From Reticulitermes speratus (lineage: Eukaryota; Arthropoda; Insecta; Blattodea; Rhinotermitidae), in assembly GCA_021186555.1 (NCBI GenBank), contig JAJKFL010000026.1, positions 1,736,001 through 1,800,000 on the forward strand: a stretch of DNA of 64,000 nucleotides, written 5' to 3'. Both the position numbers and the translations under genes were made by a program. The notes under the pieces were generated by a model that saw nothing but the letters and a program-made list of their open reading frames with translations, had not been told where the DNA came from and did not search any database. Shown piece by piece: positions 44,901 to 55,709 of the stretch; the first letter of the stretch is position 1; each line of letters opens with the position of its first letter.

Positions 44901-45560
44901 TAGGATTGTGATATGTGATCTTAGATATTTTTATGTCACTTACCTGAAACTGTATGTATCTGTGATCCGACAAAGAGGTCTCATCAGATACATGCCAATC
45001 GGACACTAAGTCTACTACCTTATCAGTCCCTAATGTCAGATCAATCCTGCCTATTGCTAACCACAAAGGTAGGTTCGTTACCTTTATTGAGGATATTAAG
45101 GTTGGCACTCACCAAATATTGCAGTAAACTGCTTTCTCTTGGATTGATGCCAGTGCTCCCCCATACAATGTTGTGTGTATTGGCATCACATCTAGCGATG
45201 AGCTGAAGATTGTTTCTGCAGCAATAGTCGACGACGTCCCGTAATTCCCCTGATGGGGGTGGTTCGTCCGAGTCATAGGGGAGGTATGCAGAGGTAATAA
45301 TAAGATCCCTAATGCTCCCACCTCTGTTAAATGATAGCCTAACCGCTACTACATCTCTGGAGCGAGCTCCAGCAGTGGAAAAGCCTGAATAGTTTTTCTT
45401 ACCAAAATACAAGCTCTTGAAACAATACCGGGTCCAGCAGAAAACAGCATGCCCCATCTATTGCTTAATCCCCTTATTTGGTCCCCATAAACCCAGGGTT
45501 CCATCTCCCCTATGCAGCCTTGCTATGGTGCAGATTAATTTGTATAATTTTATATTTTAA
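41993..45560 (-). pseudogene. LINE ORF2: endonuclease, RT, RNase H; several breaks
   Basis: The endonuclease starts near LHHSKAA and, after a small deletion, EPWVYGDQIRG (about 45500). It continues with SRDVVAVRLSFNRGG, CDANTHNIVWGSTGINPRES and NEPTFVV. The RT has LIPKPGKASYTEAKAYRPIS (44009-44248), LGAFLDIEGAFDSTSH (catalytic Asp) and GCPKGGVLSPLLWSMVVDEL (43634-43921), then the DDITIL segment split by a frame change near 43620. RNase H (42184-42963) has WYTDGSKTNEGTGAG, QAEIYAIKACIMEN and DGNEMADKLARQG. The end has CERCKQASETALHILGDC (41993-42196). At least four frame changes or stops make it inactive. Confidence 0.82.
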
Positions 45561-45778
45561 GGCCAAAGTGACCTTTTTACCTGAAAAATTTTGAGGGTTA
45601 ACCCCTCTAACTATCCCTCTCAGTGACGGGTTCAGGTTCTACAGGAGTCCCCTCCACCACCATCTGCGAGGTATTTGTGTCCTCGGTCGCGACCTCCATG
45701 GGGTCACCCCCCAGCTGCTTTTCCCGGTCCCCGGAGGAGGTGCTGTCTCCAGCCCCCTTCCCTCCCGGTGTCCACAGC

Positions 45779-46809
45779 CTAGGGTCTTCCCCTAGATGCC
45801 CGACCCCTTATTTCCCCTTCTGGATCGCTGAGTACTTTAAAGGTGCCCTCAGACAGTCCTGTGTAGATTTTGTAGCCGGTTCCTTTTATTATTTTAGCCG
45901 AGTCCTGGTCTACTAATAGGATAAGCCTTCTACCATGAGGCTCATCTCTAGAATCAAGAACCCTCCAGTTCTCCGTATGGAGCCCTGGATTAAGGCTCTT
46001 GATCCATTCAAGAAGCTCTTCAGGACCTTTAGCCACCTTTTCCTTTGTCCTGAGAGCCTTCTTAATAGGTTGTGGGAGATGCTTGGCGTCAATTGTTTTC
46101 GGCTTTGCTCCCTCCCTAATTTGGTACCCGTGAAGGGCTGTGACAAGCCAGTCTACAGACCTTTGATCAGCACAATCATAGAAGATTATGCCTCTCTCCA
46201 GTCTGTAGGATCGGAGAAGTGGGCGTCCCCCATCAGGGGTTTTGCAAACACCTCCCCAACCTTGGCCAATACCAGGTTTACATCCTCCGGGGACAGCTAC
46301 TCCTCGGGATGGTCTAAGAGGACAGCCGCCCTGAAATTGAGGAGTGCTTCCTTATATGACCCAGGTTCCAAGGGAGTCTTGGGCTTTTTTGGAGATTTCT
46401 CTGTGGGAGTGTGACCCACAGATCTGGGTCGTTTGGGACCCATTGAGGGCTGAGGTGAGGTTTCGTGCCCCGATTGCTTTAAGCTCCCAGTACCACTCTG
46501 CCCATCCTTAGCCTTCATGAGTTTCTTCCTAGTGGCCCCAGAAAGTTTGGGTTTCACTGTAGGAAGCTGTTGGACTTTGTTGTCCTCCTCAGCTGGTATG
46601 CCTCTAGAGGTTCCCTGCTCTGTCAGGTCAGATGGTCCGACCTCAGGTTTAGTCATATGTTCAGTGTCCCTAGATTTGCTGGAGGACCCAGCTCCCTGGG
46701 GTGGTTCGCCAAAACTGGTCCCCTTTTGAACGTATTTTTGCAGGTGTCTCTGCACAACCGAGTCCCCGCATTTAGAGGATTTCCTCTCTTTAATCTTAAC
46801 AGTCTCCAT
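45779..46809 (-). pseudogene. LINE ORF1 (DUF4780-like), frameshifted
   Basis: The likely start is METVKIKERKSSKCGDSV at 46809. A basic, Pro/Ser/Lys-rich stretch follows (KSPKKPKTPLEPGSYKEAL) to about 46297. The frame then breaks and resumes in two pieces, the last with WRVLDSRDEPHGRRLILLVD and GYKIYTGLSEGTFKVL (45779-46036). That phrase is typical of the DUF4780 domain found with insect Loa/R1-type LINEs. This protein would bind the element RNA. It is not intact. Confidence 0.7.
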
Positions 46810-46875
46810 TTTGGTCCCACGAGTATTGGGGAAATAACGGTCACCACCCACAGAGCCCCATACGGGTGGAAGGCA

Positions 46876-47402
46876 TAAATACAACTGAATCTTGTTACCA
46901 ACATCGCCAACAAGATCCTCGCTCTTCTGGGTTCTTCCACAGGAGAGGTTGGTTGGTTGGTTGGCAGTGATTTGGGACAGAGTATCAGTCCTGTCTTCAA
47001 GGGTCCAGTCATCAAAGAAGAATTTTTCTTCGATATCTTGACTCAACAGACATCTGCTTTTATAATATACAGAAGTCGATACTAAATCAGAATTAGATGG
47101 TAAAACATCTGACACATGGCAAGAATTGGGAAATCCTGAAACTATATTAAGGATGATTGATACTTCAGGATACTCTGATAACTAAGTGCCTTATGACATA
47201 GCTAATAACAGTATGCTAGCTCTACATAATGCACAACTGCTGATGTCTCCAAATAGTCTGCGGAGTGGATGATCTTTCATAAAGGTCAAATATATCTGGA
47301 AGCTACACATGCAGTATCTACTGATGTATCAACAATAAGAAGGAGCTCATATTTCTTCAGATCACTCTCCCGACTTAAGGCCTTATTACACACACCACAG
47401 TT
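46876..47402. other. 3' flank of ZNF gene C with decayed last finger
   Basis: It resembles 31303-31515. Just below the stop of the gene C finger exon, the minus strand still reads NCGVCNKALSRESDLKKYEL and then VDTSVDTACVASRYI (about 47290-47402). This corresponds to the last finger and tail of gene A (HTSDSSVHTACVAS). It is therefore former coding sequence. Confidence 0.65.
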
Positions 47403-48374
47403 CTAAGGACACTCACCAGTATGTACACGTTGATGTCTCTTCCGATTACTGTGGTTTCTGAATGACTTATTACATACACCACAAGAATATGGACGCTCAC
47501 CAGTATGTATGAGTCGATGTTCCTTCAGACTACCGGGTTGACCGAATGACTTGTTACACACACCACACCGATAAGGACGTTCACCAGTATGTATGAGTTG
47601 ATGTTCCTTCAGACTATCACAGTGACTGAATGACTTGTTACACACACCACACCGATAAGGACGCTCAGCAGAATGTATGTGTTGATGTTTCTTCAGATTA
47701 CCCAGCTCACTGAATGACTTATTACATACACCACAGGTATATGGACGCTCACCAGTATGTATGCGCTGATGTTCCTTCAACTTACATTGTTCACGGAATG
47801 ACTTATTACATACACCACAGGTATATGGACGCTCACCAGTATGTATGTGCTGATGTCTCTTCAGAATACCATGCTGACTGAAAGACTTATTACATACACC
47901 ACAGGTGTATGGACGTTCACAGGTATGTATGTGCTGATGTTGCTTCAACTTACATTGTTCACGGAATGATTTATTACATACACCACAGGTATAAGGACGC
48001 TCACCAGTATGTACCCGCTGATGTCTATTACGACTACCCTGCTCACTGAATGACTTATTACATACACCACAAGAATACGGACGTTCACCAGTATGTATGC
48101 GTTGGTGTTTCTTCAGATCACTCTTATATGTGAATGGTTTATTACATACACCACAAGAATATGGACGTTCACCAGTATGTATGCGTTGATGTTTCTTCAG
48201 ATCACTCTGATACTTGAATGGTTTATTACACACATCACACGAAAATTCTTGTGCCGCAATATGAATATGTTTACGTTTTCTCAGACTATTCCGATCATCG
48301 TACAATTTATTACACACACCGCAGGAATATGGATGTATCTCACCATGTAGGAGTTGATGCTGCCTGACTATATT
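47403..48374 (-). CDS. ZNF gene C: finger exon, 11 fingers, truncated by early stop
   Basis: The exon begins after TTTTGCTTTTCCAG with NIVRQHQLLHGEIHPY (phase 0). It has eleven C2H2 units. The first has RKRKHIH, so its first His ligand is replaced by Arg and it probably does not fold. Fingers 5 and 7 share the helix REQCKLK. The frame ends HTGECP then TAG, where the linker Tyr is expected (PY to P-stop), and one further degenerate finger follows in frame. Compared with gene B the array is short, and the N-terminal exons are also damaged, so the gene may be dying. Confidence 0.85.
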   Translation of the reverse strand, partial: NIVRQHQLLHGEIHPYSCGVCNKLYDDRNSLRKRKHIHIAAQEFSCDVCNKPFKYQSDLKKHQRIHTGERPYSCGVCNKPFTYKSDLKKHQRIHTGERPYSCGVCNKSFSEQGSRNRHQRVHTGERPYTCGVCNKSFREQCKLKQHQHIHTCERPYTCGVCNKSFSQHGILKRHQHIHTGERPYTCGVCNKSFREQCKLKEHQRIHTGERPYTCGVCNKSFSELGNLKKHQHIHSAERPYRCGVCNKSFSHCDSLKEHQLIHTGERPYRCGVCNKSFGQPGSLKEHRLIHTGERPYSCGVCNKSFRNHSNRKRHQRVHTGECP

Positions 48375-49280
48375 CTGGAAAAGCAAAAGTTAAATGAGAA
48401 ATATTAATAAGCAGGAGAATGAGTATCAAACAGAATTTAAACGAAGTCAAGACCTAAAACACCTCTAAACATAGTGAAACTCCACTATACAACTAGGAAC
48501 TCAGTAAAACTTGTACTGCAAATGCTGCAATAATCACGCACCTATCTGTCTTCTGTAATCTGCTAGCCAGTCTTGTGATATAAGCTCTGGATCATAATTC
48601 TCGTATCTTACACGGTACAGCAGTGGAAGTCACCAACACTTACGTAACTTACAGCAATCACTTCAATTTTAAAAGTTTATATATTGGGAACATATTATTA
48701 TAAAATTATGAAATATGGACTGTTGAAAACATCCATTATGCACCATAGTGTGACATGACCAGAGAAATGACAGATCAAGTATGATGACTGGAGTGAGAAT
48801 GGCAAAGGGAGAGACACTTAGCTGAGGACGGTGTCGAGAATGCATTGGGGTGCAAATGAATGCCACACCTTTACTACAACTTTTATTACAAAGCGAATGA
48901 ATAACACGGAGCTCAAGCAAGAGGAAAACTACTGATTGGACGTGGTTCCAAAAAACATGGGCATTTATATTACTTGTAGTCCAATCTCTGTATGTGGCAT
49001 CTCCTTGTGCTTCCCAAACTGAATCAAAAGTACTTTTTCATACTGGCAACACATCACAATTAGTAAACAATCCTTCTTTACAATACCAGCTACATGATCT
49101 CTCTTTTTGTTACACCCATCATCTAGCTAACCACTACAAAAACATACAGACTTAAAACAAACCTTATATCACATATCAAATCAGTGTGATAATAATAACT
49201 CACACATTACAGTTAGTCCTTATTTGCATTATTTAAGAGTTTTTGAAGATTTTAAACTATACACAATTTTAATTAAATAT
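48375..49280. other. Intron of gene C with part of module 1
   Basis: About 48720-49280 is a diverged relative of 33660-34230. No gene is seen. Confidence 0.5.
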
Positions 49281-50269
49281 TACTGCACCCAGAAAGTAAT
49301 GCAACGCATTTTTTTTCTCGGCCCAATTTTGTTGGATAAAAATGACATTTTGCGTGCTGTATCTTTAAAGTGTCCCGCGTTTATGCACATAGGTGCAAGG
49401 TTTCCCGCTGGATAGCAGCGCAGTAGTGAGCTTTCAAAATGGAGTCTGCAAGTGACGTGCGTTCTAAACAGAGAGCAGTAATTGAGTTTCTTTTGGCAGA
49501 AAACGAAACGAGTGAATCAATTCACAGGCGCTTAAGAAAGGTCTATGGAGACATGGCAGTGGATAAGAGCAACCATCAGCCGTTGGGCGAAGCGATTGGC
49601 GTTATCAGAACAAGGACGGGGCACTCTGTGTGATCTCCCGCGCTCGGGCCGCCCATCAACAACTGTGACACCTGCAACAGTGCAACGAGCCTACAGTCTT
49701 ATTCGAGACGATCGGAGAATCACAACCAGGGAACTTGCTGCTGTACTCGGTATTGGTAAGGGAAGCGTCGAAAAAATCATTCACCAGTTACAATATTCAA
49801 AGATCTGTGCCCGATGGGTCCCTCGAAACCTAACTGAAGAGCACAAGCAACAAAGAAAAGCCATCTGCTCCGAGTTGCTTGCTCGTTACCAGGTTGAGGG
49901 TGACAATTTCTTGTCCACCATTGTCACGGGTGATGAGACATGGATTCATCATCTGGCTCCTTCCGACTACCGTCTTTTCGGTCCCTTGAAAGGTGCAATC
50001 TGCGGAAAGAGGTTTGAGGACGACGAGGAAGTCATTGCTGAAGTAAAGAGGTGGTTGCGACAGAGACCTGCAGAGTGGTACCGCGAAGGCATACATGCTC
50101 TCGCATCTCGGTTGCGTAAGGCCAAAGATTCAGAAGGAGACTATGTTGAAAAATAGGTTTAGGTAGCCAAAGATTCATGTAGTGATGTGACATATTTGAA
50201 GTTTTAATAAAATCAATTGTGAATGAGAAAAAAAAAATGTGTTGCATTACTTTCTGGGCACCCCTCGTA
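49281..50269 (+). mobile_element. mariner element with internal deletion
   Basis: The terminal inverted repeats are about 30 bp: CACCCAGAAAGTAATGCAAC at the left, and ATTACTTTCTGGGCACCCC then TCGTA at the right. The left tip is slightly changed. Total length is about 990 bp instead of about 1.3 kb. It sits at a TA in intron sequence that is uninterrupted in unit B near 34225. Confidence 0.85.
49440..50156 (+). pseudogene. mariner transposase, frameshift and catalytic deletion
   Basis: It starts MESASDVRSKQRAVIEFLLAE. A one-base insertion near 49570 shifts the frame (VDKS to TISRWAKRL). The first catalytic Asp is present in IVTGDETWIHH. The next residues are LAPSDYRLFGPLKGA, so about 110 residues including the second and third catalytic Asp are deleted. 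The C-terminus EGDYVEK is normal. It is non-functional. The coding part is otherwise well preserved, so decay is probably recent. Confidence 0.87.
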
Positions 50270-50753
50270 TAATAAACACAAAAATAACAAAGTCTGTGGT
50301 TTCATTACCGCTATGATTTGATATATCATGAGGTTAATTTATACATTTACATTTTTATACAGGTAAGCCTGGAGGATGGCTTTACTATGAAGCCAAAACA
50401 TATAGCTAGCATTGCAAACAATGACTACTTAATGATGAAGATGTGTTAACAGAGTGAAGAAGTACTTTTCATTCAATTTACTTATGGTTTAATACACAGT
50501 GCTGCTGGAATCAAATCTTAAATGCAGTCAAATAGTAAGATGACCGAAGAGTGATCTTATCGATGGAGTTTCTAACAAAGCTGCTGTCTTCTATTCAAAC
50601 AATAGCCTACTACTGTCTTAGAGGCACTGTAAAAACCAACAAAAGCTTCTGTCAACACAGCCCATATCGTGCCACTGATTGTACTGGGTGCTGCTGGCAG
50701 CACCTTGGTCCTAACAGTGCTGGACTATAAGAAGTCTGCTGTACATAACTCAC
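50270..50753. other. Intron of gene C, duplicated, no gene seen
   Basis: Matches 34270-34741 and 56620-56874 in part. Confidence 0.5.
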
Positions 50754-50924
50754 ATCATGTTCTGCTTTTGTTGCTGGTAATGTTACTGCCAAAGGATCCT
50801 CCTCCTCTGGTATGTATGAACCCTTCTCAACTTTTATAGCAGCTACCTTATTTCTATCTTCACAAGCTGTCAGACACGTCTCAGTACACAAACCAGGTAC
50901 ACGTTCCAATACATCTGTGCAGTT
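50754..50924 (-). CDS. ZNF gene C: acidic exon, first set (57 codons)
   Basis: NCTDVLERVPGLCTETCL..., with AAIKVEKGSYIPEEEDPLAV, ending KAEHD before GTGAGT. It is 171 bp, six more than the sister exons, so the indel keeps the frame. Acceptor TGCTTTACAG. Confidence 0.7.
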
Positions 50925-51230
50925 CTGTAAAGCACGGTACACTTATCAGTCATAACTGTACTCTCTCAATGCACGCAGTTCGATATAACTTAAATACTAC
51001 CATTTTGTAGCAAATAAACCTCTCTCCCAGGAGATAATTCTTAACATCCTAACACCATCTGTGGAGAAAATTGTGAATCTTTATGGGTTCAAGTGAGTTT
51101 ATAAAACAAGAAATAAGAACGTAATAGTCAGTATGGATCATAATGGCATGGCAGCACATCTCACCAGTACTGGCTGTGAAGGGTTTTAAGCAGTGCAGTA
51201 TATCCAATGCAATGGATGAGACTGATGATA

Positions 51231-52541
51231 CACAGTCCGACAATTATATAATGAGACTGATTTTATTTTGACCAAGATAGAAGTGCCATCTATGAAGCAA
51301 TGCATGCCATCCAAGTGCCCAACCTTCATCTGTAATCTGGCAACACCGCAACGTCCCACGCTGAGCATGACGGGAAATACGGCGCCATGTTGTGTAGGTA
51401 GTGAGAGGACGCGGTCACAGTAGCAGCAAGGAGCAGAGAGCGAACATTAAATTCTGTGTTAAACTCGGGAAAACTGCAGCTGAGACTGTGAAATTGATGA
51501 GACAAGTGTATGGGGATAATTCTTTATCTCGTGCACAGATATTCAGGTGGTATGCACGATTCAAAAGTGGTGTGGAAACGATTGAAGATGAAGCCAGGCC
51601 TGGGCGTCCATTTTCTGTTCGTAACGAGGGACTCATTGTGAAAGTGAGAGAACGAATACAAGAAGAACGTTGTGTGACTGTGAGAATGATGGCTGATGAG
51701 TTTGGTGTTAACAGGGAGACGATTCGTCAAATCTTAGTGGAAGACCTGGGCAAGAGAAAGGTCGCTTCCCGGTTTGTGCCGCATTCATTGAATGATGATC
51801 AAAGACACGAGCGTGTTCAGTACGCAAAAGACATCATTAAAACTGCTCATAGAAATAAAACTTTCTTGAATTCGATTGTAGCAGAGGATGAAACTTGATG
51901 TTTTCGCTATGATCCCACAACTAAACGCCAAAGTGTTGAATGGAAGTCACCAGCATCACCAAAAGGCAAAAAAGTTCGTTTTCAAAAGTCAAAAGTGAAG
52001 ACAATGCTTGTGTGTTTCTACGACAGCAAGGGAATTATTCACCACGAGTTTGTCCCTCAGGGACAAACTGTCACTGGAAGTTTTTATTTGAGTGTTCTGG
52101 AACGCCTATGGAAGAGGATTCGCCGTGTCCGGCCCGAGTACTCAGCACCAGGCAGTTGGTTTCTTCTTCACGACAATGCACCGGTTCACCGGGCAGTTGC
52201 TGTACAAGAATTTTTAGCCCAAAAACAAGTGTGCGTGCTCAATCATCCGCCTTACTCCCTGATTTATCCCCCTGTGATTATTTTCTGTTCCCCAAACTGA
52301 AGTTACCATTGAAAGGGCGCCTCTTTGAAGATGTTCAAGACATCCAAGGAGCTGTGACATCGAGTCTTCGGGCCATACCACAAGAAGACGTGCAGAGGTC
52401 GTTCCAGTCTTTGCTAGATCATGCCACTCGCTGTATCGATGCAGAAGGGATGTACTTTGAATAAAATACAGATAGTACTCAAGTCTTTTGTTCCAGTTTT
52501 ATTCTATAACCTCAGTCTCATTATATAATTGTCGGACTGTG
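51231..52541 (+). mobile_element. Complete mariner, 1311 bp, in pogo relic
   Basis: It has near-perfect terminal inverted repeats of about 29-30 bp (CACAGTCCGACAATTATATA at the left and its complement at the right) and TA on each side. Copies A and B read GATGATATGTTGTGG without the element, which proves the empty site. Confidence 0.95.
51401..52464 (+). pseudogene. mariner transposase with one stop and one frameshift
   Basis: MRGRGHSSSKEQRANIKFCV... opens the DNA-binding half (FKSGVETIEDEARPGRP). The first catalytic Asp lies in AEDET, directly followed by TGA where TGG (Trp) is expected. The same frame continues with YDPTTKRQSVEWKSPASPKG and LLHDNAPVHRA (second Asp). A one-base loss near 52257 changes YSPDLSPCDYF into YSLIYPP. 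Downstream LSPCDYFLFPKLKLPLKGRL and the end AEGMYFE are normal. With only two lesions it was recently active. Confidence 0.9.
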
Positions 52542-52860
52542 TATGTTGTGGAATTGCAGTGAAGATGGAGACAGTGACACTGACTGGTAAAGGTAGATAG
52601 AATGTGACATGCTTTGTGTATTAAGTGTATGAAAATAATATTAAAATATTTTTTCTTAGCAGGCTTTTATTTTTGGGGTGTCGTCTTAGACTTGGATAAA
52701 TACATTTCCCTTGGCAGATGTGTTTTATTTGGGAGGTCTTCTCAGATTAGAGTTGGCTTGGATTTGGGTAAATATGTATTAGTGAAGTACACAGACAGTA
52801 ACAACATGCACTTTTTTACTAATTTTTGAGCACTGTTCTCCTGTTCAATATCTTACCTCA

Positions 52861-54986
52861 GTGTCTAAATCCAACAATAAGGAATGGATTACCAAGGGTA
52901 TAAGGGTTTCCTGTAGGTGGAATAGAAGTTTGTATATACTTAGTAGAAGCTGTCATAGTGAGAAGATAAAAGCTTACTATACTAGATATTGTGTGATATT
53001 ACATAAGGTGATTAGGGAGGCAAAAAAGATGTATTACAGTCGGTTATCAACACACTCTGACGATAGGATCAAAACAACATGGACTATAGTTAAGAGACAG
53101 ACAGGGAAAATATGTAACTGTGAACCTATGCCATTATCGTATAAAATCAATAATACACTAGTAAATCCAAGTCAAGCAGCAGATGCCTTTAATAACTACA
53201 TCCTATCAGTAATTGAGAGGGGGCACGCGGTGGCGCAGTTGGTTGAGGCACTGCGCTACAAACCGGAACGTCGCAGGTTCAATTCCCGATGGTGTCACTG
53301 GAATTTTCCACTGACATAATCGTTTCGGTCGCAGTATGGCCCTGGGGTCGACTCAGCCTCTAACAGAAATGAGTACCAGGAATCTTTCCTGGGGAGTAAA
53401 GGCGGCCGGTGCGTAGGGCTGACAACCTTACCACCTTCATGTGCCGATTGTCTAAAAACCAGGGAGCCTCCACCTCCTGGAGCCCTAAGGGCCTGCCAAG
53501 GCCTGTAATGGGATTGCTTTACCTTTACAGTAATTGAGAGACTCTACCTTACTGATGGTCAGGCTGATTCTGCTATTTCACATTTACAAAGATCTTATCC
53601 AAATAGTTTCCCTGTTATGGCAGTCGTTCCAGAAACAGAGGCTGAATTAATAAGTATAATTGGTTCGCTAAATAATAAAACTTCTTCTGGATACGATGGC
53701 ATATCTAATAAATTACTAAAATTGTGTGGACCATTCATAAGCAGGCCATTATCTTATATATTTAATACATCACTTTCCTTGGGTATTTTTCTCAACAGAC
53801 TTCATTATTCTGTTGTTAAACCACTTTACAAGACAGGTGACAGGTCTCTTTTGCTAATTATGGACCTAAGCTGTTTGAAACAATAATGTTTTATAGGGTA
53901 AATCAGCATTTTCAGGTTCATAACATTTTGACTTCAGACCAGTTTGGATTTAGAAAGGGATTATCCACAATAAAAGCTATTTATAAACTTACATATAATA
54001 TTCTTATACCTTGGAACTCTAAAAGGCATTTGATTGTGTAAATCATGAAATTTTGTTGCAGAAATTGAAGTATTATGGTATAGAAGATAAAATCTTAGGC
54101 GGGTTTACAACTTATTTGGCTAGCAGAAAGCGAAGAGTGGAACTGAAATCTAATTCTGCACAAAATTGCATTTCAAAATGGGAGATAGTGAAGCATGGAG
54201 TCCCTCAGGGGTCAGTGTTGGGATCTCTCGTTTTTAATATACATATAAATGATTTTCCTTTAGGTGTGAATACTAAATCAAATGCCATAATGTTTGCTGA
54301 CAACACTAGTGTCCTCATTTCCAATACAAATTTTAATGAATTTAAAAATACCTTTAACACAGTTTTAAAACATATTACTACATGGTTCCATGCTAACCAG
54401 CTTATTTTAAACATGGATAAAGTGAATATTGTAAAATTTACTCCAACAAATATAGTATGTAATCCATTAACTATCGAATATGATGGTAGTCTTGAACGAA
54501 GTGACTAACTTTAAGTTTCTTGGTTTGCATATTGATAATCACCTAAATTGGAGGCGGCATACAGAACGGATACTTCCCAAACTGAGTGCAGCTTGTTACA
54601 CCATTAGAAAACTCTCTCACGTATTATATATTGATGTTCTTAAGATTGTTTATTTTGCCAACTTTCATTCTGGGGTTGAATATGGTATTATCACCTCTGC
54701 TAGGTGTTCGTGTAGGAGTTTGTTTAGGAAACTTGACATTTTAACTCTACCATGTTTATATATTTATTCTTTGATGCTGTCTGTCTTGAAAAATATGGAC
54801 AATTATCGAACAAACTTATCCATTCATACGATTAATACAAGGCGTAAAAAGCAATTACACAGGCCTGTCGCAAATCTGACAGGTTTTCAAAAGGGAGTCT
54901 GTAATTCCGGGTTAAGGATTTTTAGTAGTTCACCATCCATAATTTTAGAATGTCAAAATAATAAATCACACTTCAGGACAGTGTGA
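52861..54986 (+). pseudogene. Jockey-type reverse transcriptase, decayed
   Basis: Pieces in order: KEWITKGIRVSCRWNRSLY (52861), EAELISIIGSLNNKTSSGYD and ISNKLLK (53617), DQFGFRKGLSTIKAI (about 53937), GVPQGSVLGSLVFNIHINDF and FADNTSVLI (54053-54508), then FKFLGLHIDNHLNWRRH and LSAACYTIRKLSHV (54480-54986). The FADD active site reads FADN, a change of a metal-binding Asp. Several frameshifts, a stop in the AFD region (about 54040) and an internal loss after VEYGIIT are present. Confidence 0.8.
53220..53527 (+). mobile_element. tRNA-derived SINE nested in the LINE
   Basis: It is flanked by the 13-bp direct repeat CAGTAATTGAGAG (53207-53219 and 53528-53540). The head has an A box (TGGCGCAGTTGGTTGAGGC) and a B box (GGTTCAATTCC), as in RNA polymerase III tRNA-type promoters. 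The body is about 200 bp and the tail is TTTACCTTTA. The element interrupts the reverse transcriptase frame after ILSVIER. Confidence 0.9.
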
Positions 54987-55345
54987 AGGAAATATCTGGT
55001 AGCTCATTGTTTTTACTCCCTTAATGAATATTTTACACACAGCCAAAAAAATTAATACTAATAGTAATCATCATTCTGAATCATAACTTATGATGACAAA
55101 ATACCAATTTGTGTCTTCGATATGCTTTGTTGCTGTGTTATATTGTGTTTCATGTTTTTATTATCATTCAATTATTAGATATTTTGTACCAGCTTTGCTA
55201 ATTATTGTTTGTCACGTGTGTTGGTGTCTTTTGTCTGTTTGTGCTTTTGTAGTGTGAGTCTGTATTATTGACAGGTTTCAAGTTCTGCCGTATTAACGGG
55301 CTTCGGATCTGTGAGACGTATAGGCATAAATGTATGTATGTATAT

Positions 55346-55709
55346 AGCCACACACTCATGCAGAAGTGCCATATATCACACTGTTTCTCAAGTTATAAGT
55401 GCCTGTACATGCAAACTACTGCATATGATTTGTGTACAGACTTACTGTAACACAATTCAAGAAAGGACCACAAACCTATTAAACATGTATGTATCCACAT
55501 ATTACTATTGCTGCTGGCTAAGCGACCAAGATGCCAAGGAATCACATACAATCTATTATATAACAACATCTTGACAATTCAGCTGTTCACCAGAGTACAC
55601 TAAGAATGCCTCCTTTACACATGTAAAATTGTCTACCCAGAGCATGGAACAAAACACACACACACACACACAAATAAGCACCACAAAAATATTTCATAAC
55701 AATGCTCAC
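55346..55709. other. Intron of gene C, duplicated
   Basis: Matches 35099-35470. It includes an (AC)n stretch at about 55654-55672. No gene. Confidence 0.55.

Larger units (their letters stand above)
41915..46875 (-). mobile_element. Loa/R1-like LINE, nearly full length (about 5 kb)
   Basis: The minus-strand element has ORF1 (DUF4780-like), endonuclease, reverse transcriptase, RNase H and a C-terminal cysteine motif, and ends TATTCTATTC like the copy at 17314. The left flank matches 30250 and the right flank matches about 31303 of unit B. About 1.05 kb of target sequence is therefore missing and no target duplication is seen. Insertion with deletion, or recombination between LINE copies, would explain this. 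Confidence 0.87.
51131..52590 (+). pseudogene. pogo-like transposase C-terminus, copy C, split by mariner
   Basis: VWIIMAWQHISPVLAVKGFK and ISNAMDETDD lead up to TA at 51229. The frame resumes after 52543 with LWNCSEDGDSDTDW and stop. It is the same relic as copies A and B, with the mariner 51231-52541 nested inside. Confidence 0.75.
52776..55345 (+). mobile_element. Jockey-superfamily LINE, 5'-truncated
   Basis: A non-LTR element on the plus strand with a (TATG)n-like tail near 55330. The right flank is TAGCCACACACTCATGCAG, as at 35099 in unit B. The left edge is uncertain (52776-52860), after the pogo-like end. It replaced or removed the unit segment that carries the acidic exon in B. A SINE is nested at 53220-53527. 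Confidence 0.8.

Noticed and set aside
10106..48374. CRISPR-like array from the regular 84-bp periodicity
   Set aside because: The period is the 28-codon zinc-finger unit. There are no short identical repeats with unique spacers.
53220..53300. A tRNA gene
   Set aside because: A and B boxes are present, but there is no complete cloverleaf, and the segment is part of a 308-bp element with target duplications.
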